DNA of 64,000 nucleotides from positions 96,646-160,645 of the forward strand of contig JADJYS010000033.1 of the NCBI GenBank assembly GCA_016719645.1, in the 5' to 3' direction. Each line of letters starts with the position of its first letter. The stretch's first letter is position 1. Both the position numbers and the translations under genes were made by a program. The notes under the pieces were generated by a model. It did no database searches. It saw only the letters and a list, made by a program, of their open reading frames with translations, and had not been told where the DNA came from. This document shows positions 60,021 through 64,000 of this stretch, in pieces. Source of the DNA: a bacterium (GTDB lineage: Bacteria; Krumholzibacteriota; Krumholzibacteriia; LZORAL124-64-63).

Positions 60021-61275
60021 ATGGACCGCTTCGTGATCGAAGGCCCCGTCCGCCTGTCGGGCGAGGTGCGCTGCAGCGGCGCCAAGAACGCCGTGCTGCC
60101 GCTGATGGCCGCCGCCCTGCTGACCCGCGGCGAGTCGGTCATCCGCAACGTGCCCGACCTGCGCGACGTGCGCACCTTCATGCGCCTGCTGACGATCCTG
60201 GGCGCGAAGTGCGACCTGGCCGACGGCGTGCTGCGCCTGGACACCACCGCCGCCGACGGCATCGAGGCCCCGTACGACCTGGTCAAGACCATGCGCGCGA
60301 GCGTCTACGTGCTCGGACCGCTGTGCGCGTTCCGGGGCGAGGCGCGGGTCTCGCTGCCGGGCGGCTGCGCGTGGGGGCCGCGGCCGGTCAACCTGCACCT
60401 CGAGGGCCTGCGCGCGCTGGGCGCCGAGACCGACCTCGAGGGCGGCTACATCAACGCCCGCGCCCCGCGCGGCCTGCGGGGCGGCAACTTCCGCTTCGAG
60501 CCCAGCAGCGTGGGCGCCACCTGCAACGTGCTGATGGCGGCGGTGCTGGCGAGGGCCAGACCGTGCTGGCCAACTGCGCGGTGGAGCCGAGGTCACGCAG
60601 CTCGTCGACGCCCTGATCGGGGCCGGCGCCCGCATCGAGGGCGGCGGCACCACCACCCTCACGGTCCACGGCGTGCCCGCGCTCGACCCCCTGCGCTGCC
60701 GCGTGATCCCGGACCGCATCGAGGCGGGCACGTTCCTGGCCGCGGCCGCGATGACCGGGGGCGAGGTCTCCGTGTTGGATTGCAGGCCGGACCACCTGGG
60801 CGAGCCGATGGCGGTGCTGCGCAGCATGGGGTGCCGCGTCGAAGAGACGGCGGACTGCGTCCGCGTTGCGGCGCCCGGGCGGCCGCGCGCGGGGGAGGTC
60901 GTGACGCGCCCGTTCCCGGGCTTCCCGACCGACATGCAGGCGCAGTTCATGGCGGTGCTCACGCGCGCCGACGGCACCAGCCACATCAGCGAGACGATCT
61001 ACCCGGACCGCTACACCCACACCGCCGAGCTGCGGCGCCCGGGCGCCGACATCCGGCTCGACGGCGCGACGGCCACGATCTTCGGCGTGCCCGGGCTGTC
61101 GGGGGCGCCGGTGATGGCCACCGACCTGCGCGCCTCGGCGGCGCTGATCATGGCGGGCCTGGCCGCCGCCGGCACCACCACCGTGGACCGCATCTACCAC
61201 ATCGACCGCGGCTACGAGCGGATCGAGACGAAGTTCGCGGCGCTGGGCGGGAAGATCGAGCGCGTGAGCGATTGA
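60021..61275 (+). CDS. murA: UDP-N-acetylglucosamine 1-carboxyvinyltransferase, two frameshifts
   Basis: The first enzyme of peptidoglycan synthesis. Residues 1-180 are in frame: K22 (SGAKNAVLPLM), catalytic C116 (LPGGCAWGPRPVNLH) and SSVGATCNVLMAAVLA. Two single-base losses then occur, near 60552 (GCGAGG for GCGGAGG) and 60592 (CCGAGG for CCGGAGG). Corrected, it reads EGQTVLANCAVEPEVTQLVD and continues to IEAGTFLAAAAMTGGEVSV, FPTDMQAQFMAVL and RIYHIDRGYERIETKFAALG. Two close losses in an essential gene suggest read errors. ATG 60021 follows CGAGGAGCG. Confidence 0.88.
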
Positions 61276-61335
61276 TTGTAGCCGAGGCGAATTCGGCGCG
61301 GACTTTGCGTTCATGATTTGACGGTTGATGACGCG

Positions 61336-62556
61336 GATCCCTGATGTCAGGGATGGCTGTGATGATGTATCACGATCATTCCCTCGGAATCGATTCGATC
61401 GTGTCAGAAATCTCCGAGCAGCCGCGTTCCGACGCGGTTGCGTGCTCCGTGCTAGCCACGCCGGCTGCGCTGGCATTGCACAACAACTTCCGGACCTCCG
61501 TGCAGTCGCTGCGCCGCAGCTTGGTGCGCAGCATGCACTTCTTGGTCGTGATCCGAAGACCGCAAGGTTCACCCAGCCCTAGGCTACGCCACGATCACGG
61601 ATTGCGCGGCTGCGGTTGCCGGCTTCACCCGCAATCAGACAGAGGTCTTCCTGAGCTCTGGGACGAAGGCTAGGTACGTACCCGAAGTCCGCGCGGCGCT
61701 GGAACGTGGCGATCTCCTGGTCGCAGACGCATGTGATCGTCACGCAAGTCGCGCCGGCCGATGCAGGTCGATGGGTCGATGCCGCCGGTAAACTTGGTGC
61801 AGGTGACATGAAAGCCGCGATTCGCGGCAGCGCCGAACTCGCCGCACGGAACGGTTTCGTCGCCGGTCTCCGCAGCATCCAACGCGACGAATCCGATGCC
61901 GCCGGAAGTGCCGGCCAGTTCCTGTATCGGCGCCCACCGTAGCGCCGCGAAGCCTGCCGCCGCTCGCCCCCGCCAACCGGGAGTGTCACGTCAGCTTCGC
62001 CTTGTCCCCCGAGGCCTACGCGGAATGGGGCGCTCATTTGGAGTCCCTCGCAAACAGGGCGCAGTGAAACCGGCGCGGAACTGCTTCTGGCCGCGTACGC
62101 CGCCTTGGGTGCAGCTTTGAAGACCTGTAGGGCAGATAGAACACGGCCCCGCTATCTCTTGGTGATTTCACGCTGCCCGGACTGCGGCACCGCGGAAACC
62201 GCAACTCGCGCGGCAGGTTCGAGGGCGCCGCCGGCGTTGTTGGAGAGGCCGCACTGCGACGCCCTGCGTCAAGGGGAGCACGGCTTGCGCCGTGCTGCGG
62301 TGCCGCCTCGGATCCGTCGCGCGGTGCTAGCCAGGACGGGCATCGGTGCCAGGCGCCCGGCTGCCGGAATTCTCGATATCTCCAGGTCCATCACCGCATC
62401 CCTGCCGCAGCCGGAGGAAAGCCAGAGCCGAAGAACCTGGTGACGCTTTGTTCGCGCTGTCATCGGGCTCTGCACCAGCGAACTGGATTCGCGAGCGGCC
62501 ACGCGGAGCCAGCCGAATGATCGATCGTCACGCCCATCCCTGACATCAGGATGGGC
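61336..62556 (+). mobile_element. HNH-endonuclease element bounded by imperfect inverted repeats
   Basis: The left end (61336-61381) carries ATCCCTGATGTCAGGGATGG, GTGA and CGATCATTC; the right end (62516-62556), read on the other strand, carries ATCC-TGATGTCAGGGATGG, GCGTGA and CGATCGATCATTC. They are thus terminal inverted repeats of about 40 bp with indels. They bound a decayed DUF222/HNH gene. It resembles the dispersed HNH repeats of other high-GC genomes such as mycobacterial REP13E12. No direct target duplication was identified. Confidence 0.5.
61362..62510 (+). pseudogene. HNH endonuclease (DUF222 type), decayed
   Basis: Fragments in three frames rebuild a DUF222-HNH protein: LRRSLVRSMHFLVVI and LGYATITDCAAAVAGFTRNQ near the front, RYVPEVRAALERGDL and WSQTHVIVTQVAPADAGRWV in the middle, then SPEAYAEWGAHLESLANR and CPDCGTAETATR, and an HNH end (RRAVLARDGHRCQAPGCRN, LQVHHRIPAAAGGKPEPKNL, VTLCSRCHRALHQ). 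Several shifts and stops break it, so it is a dead or badly read gene. The base composition is less GC-rich than its neighbours, which suggests foreign origin. HNH enzymes are often found in mobile DNA. Confidence 0.65.
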
Positions 62557-62639
62557 GCCATGAAAGATCAAATTCACCCCGCCGCTTTTTGCGTGGCCCC
62601 GCGCTCTGCTATGTTTCTTGCCCGGACGGCCCCAACCTC

Positions 62640-64000
62640 CGGCAACTGAAAGCAGATCGGCGAGCTCCAGAACTCCGCTTCATCCGGGCACCGCTTCGCC
62701 ACGCGGGACCACCGGGCAAGTCGGCGCTGATCAAGGCGCTGACCGGCGTCGAGACCGACCGCCTCAAGGAAGAGCAGGAAAAGCGGCATCAGCATCGAGC
62801 TGGGCTTCGGGCGGAGATGACCCCTGGCGGACGGCACGTCCCTGGGCGTCGTCGACGTGCCGGTCACGAGCGCTTTTCGTGCGGCAGGGCATCGCCGGGG
62901 CCGGGCGGCGTCGACCTCGCGCTGCTGGTGGTGGCCGCGGACGAGGGTCATGCCCCAGACCGTGGAGCACCTGAGATCCTGGCCGCGCTCGGGGTGCGCG
63001 GCGGCGCGTCGGTCGTCATCACCAGCTGACCTGGTCGAGCGGGACCTCGCCGAGGTCGCGCTCGAGGAGGTGCGCGCGAGCTGGCGCGCGGCATCGTTCT
63101 GAGGACCGGCCCGCGGCCCTGGTCTCCGCGCGCACCGGCGAGGGGCCTGACGACCTGCGCGCCGCGTTGCCGCCGAGGCGGTTGCGCTGCCCGACCGCGG
63201 CGGCGACGGCCCTTCCGTCGCCCGTGGACCGGGTCTTCACCATGCCCGGGCGTGGGCGTCGCGACCGGGTACCTGCTGGAGCGGCGAGACCGTGTATCGG
63301 TGGGCGACGTGCTGGAACTGGCGCCGGCCGGCGCCAGCAGCAGCGTGCGCGACGTGCAGGCCCACGGACGCGCGGTCGTGAAGCGATGCTCGGGCCAGCG
63401 GCTGGCCCTCGCGCCGCACGGCGTCAAGAAGGACGAGGAGCTGCTTCAGGTGGTCGCGCCCGCGCCCGCGCCAACACGCTGCGGTTGGACGCGCGTCGCC
63501 CGTGGCGCACTTCGGCGGCGAGCTGAAGAACCGCCAGCGCCTCGGCCACCGTCCACCACGCCGCCGCGGAGGGGTGGCTGGCCCGCGCGACGCTGCCGAC
63601 GTGGAGGTGCTGTCCCACGACTCCGGCTGCACGAGCGGGCTGGTCCAGCTGCGTTTCGAAGCGCCCCGGTCGTCCGCCGCGGCGACCGCCTGGTGCTGCG
63701 CTTCTACTGCCGCTGGACACCATGGCCAGGTGGCCGATCCTGCACGGCGACCCGCCGCGCCGCCGCCGCTTCGACGAGAAGTCGCTGGCCGAACTCGCGG
63801 TCCTGAGCTGGCGACCCGGCCGAGCTGTTCGGCAGAAGCTGCGGGTGGCCGGGCACCGCCGCCCGTGGTTGCGGAACATGCGGCCTTCGCCGCCGACTCC
63901 GCGGCGCAGCCGCTGGGCAAGCGGCTCTACGACCGCGCCCTGATCGACGATCGCCGACCGCGTGGCGGTCCTGGCTGACGAGGCCTGGCGGCTCAACCCC
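62640..64000 (+). pseudogene. selB: Selenocysteine-specific elongation factor SelB, multiply frameshifted, partial
   Basis: Read across frames, the DNA encodes SelB: GKSALIKALTGVETDRLKEEQE, SIELGF, LGVVDVP then ERF, VDLALLVVAADEG, MPQTVEHL, ADLVERDLAEVALEEVRA, MPG-GVATGYLLE, VSVGDVLELAPAG, VRDVQAHGRAV, HFGGELKNRQR, SGCTSGLVQLRFEAP and GDRLVLRFY. At least a dozen single-base losses, gains and substitutions disrupt it; even the P-loop (GHVDHGKS) reads as GPPGKS. It continues past the window end. SelB delivers Sec-tRNA to UGA codons. Whether it is a real pseudogene or poor sequence is unresolved. Confidence 0.75.

Noticed and set aside
62575..62690. tRNA-Sec gene next to selB
   Set aside because: No acceptor/T-arm pairing or UCA anticodon loop could be drawn from the sequence.

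Overview
The window is about 70% GC and densely packed with genes on both strands. It looks like a Gram-negative bacterium, probably a little-studied member of the FCB candidate phyla (Eisenbacteria, Krumholzibacteriota or Latescibacterota type). This is an inference from a secreted repeat protein ending in an NPFNP-type FlgD-like sorting domain, many SPase II lipoproteins, a Rho/L31/RF1 block and SelB. Several core genes (feoA, murA, a glycosyltransferase, a MATE pump, selB) are broken by single-base shifts, which suggests an assembly from metagenomic or error-prone reads.

Layout. 1-660: response regulator and a partial CheX-like partner. 892-3677: citDE and citF, two of the citrate lyase genes, with citD and citE fused. 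3789-5664: YbjN-like secreted protein, a Rho paralogue without the N-terminal domain, and a small helix-hairpin-helix protein. 5816-10020: rhlE, a DUF302 protein and a large LVIvD-repeat secreted protein. 10034-14024: free-methionine-(R)-sulfoxide reductase, beta-CASP nuclease, POT transporter and a lipoprotein. 14051-14644: a MazE-MazF fusion with its own promoter and palindrome. 14782-19806: surface glycan genes (glycosyltransferase, DegT aminotransferase, methyltransferase-glycosyltransferase fusion). 19895-22290: feoA/feoB behind a tandem operator. 22403-25921: asnS and a double-domain glycosyltransferase. 26367-35858: tricorn-like S41 protease, D,D-carboxypeptidase, TPR lipoprotein, SNF-family symporter and MATE pump. 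36035-41745: small membrane, lipid-anchored and folding proteins, an arylsulfotransferase-like protein and ornithine aminotransferase. 42378-49397: HTH regulator, glucan phosphorylase, Ogt, methyltransferase, malic enzyme and a YchF-like GTPase. 49411-53557: membrane glycosyltransferase and an ECF sigma/anti-sigma envelope-stress module. 53755-61275: TPR lipoprotein, then rho-rpmE-DUF1385-prfA-prmC-murA. 61336-64000: a decayed HNH-endonuclease element bounded by inverted repeats, then a heavily frameshifted selB.

The most unusual feature is a three-copy intergenic element (5686-5810, 26127-26380, 41861-42079). Each copy has a long stem of its own sequence capped by a conserved core of about 80 nt. 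Compensatory base changes between the copies support a conserved RNA structure that I cannot assign to a known family. Other notable points are the MazE-MazF fusion with an internal ribosome-binding site, two Rho proteins in one window, an rhlE Shine-Dalgarno overlapped by a hairpin, and two tandem-operator promoters (feoAB and the HTH gene). No tRNA, rRNA or CRISPR array was recognised.
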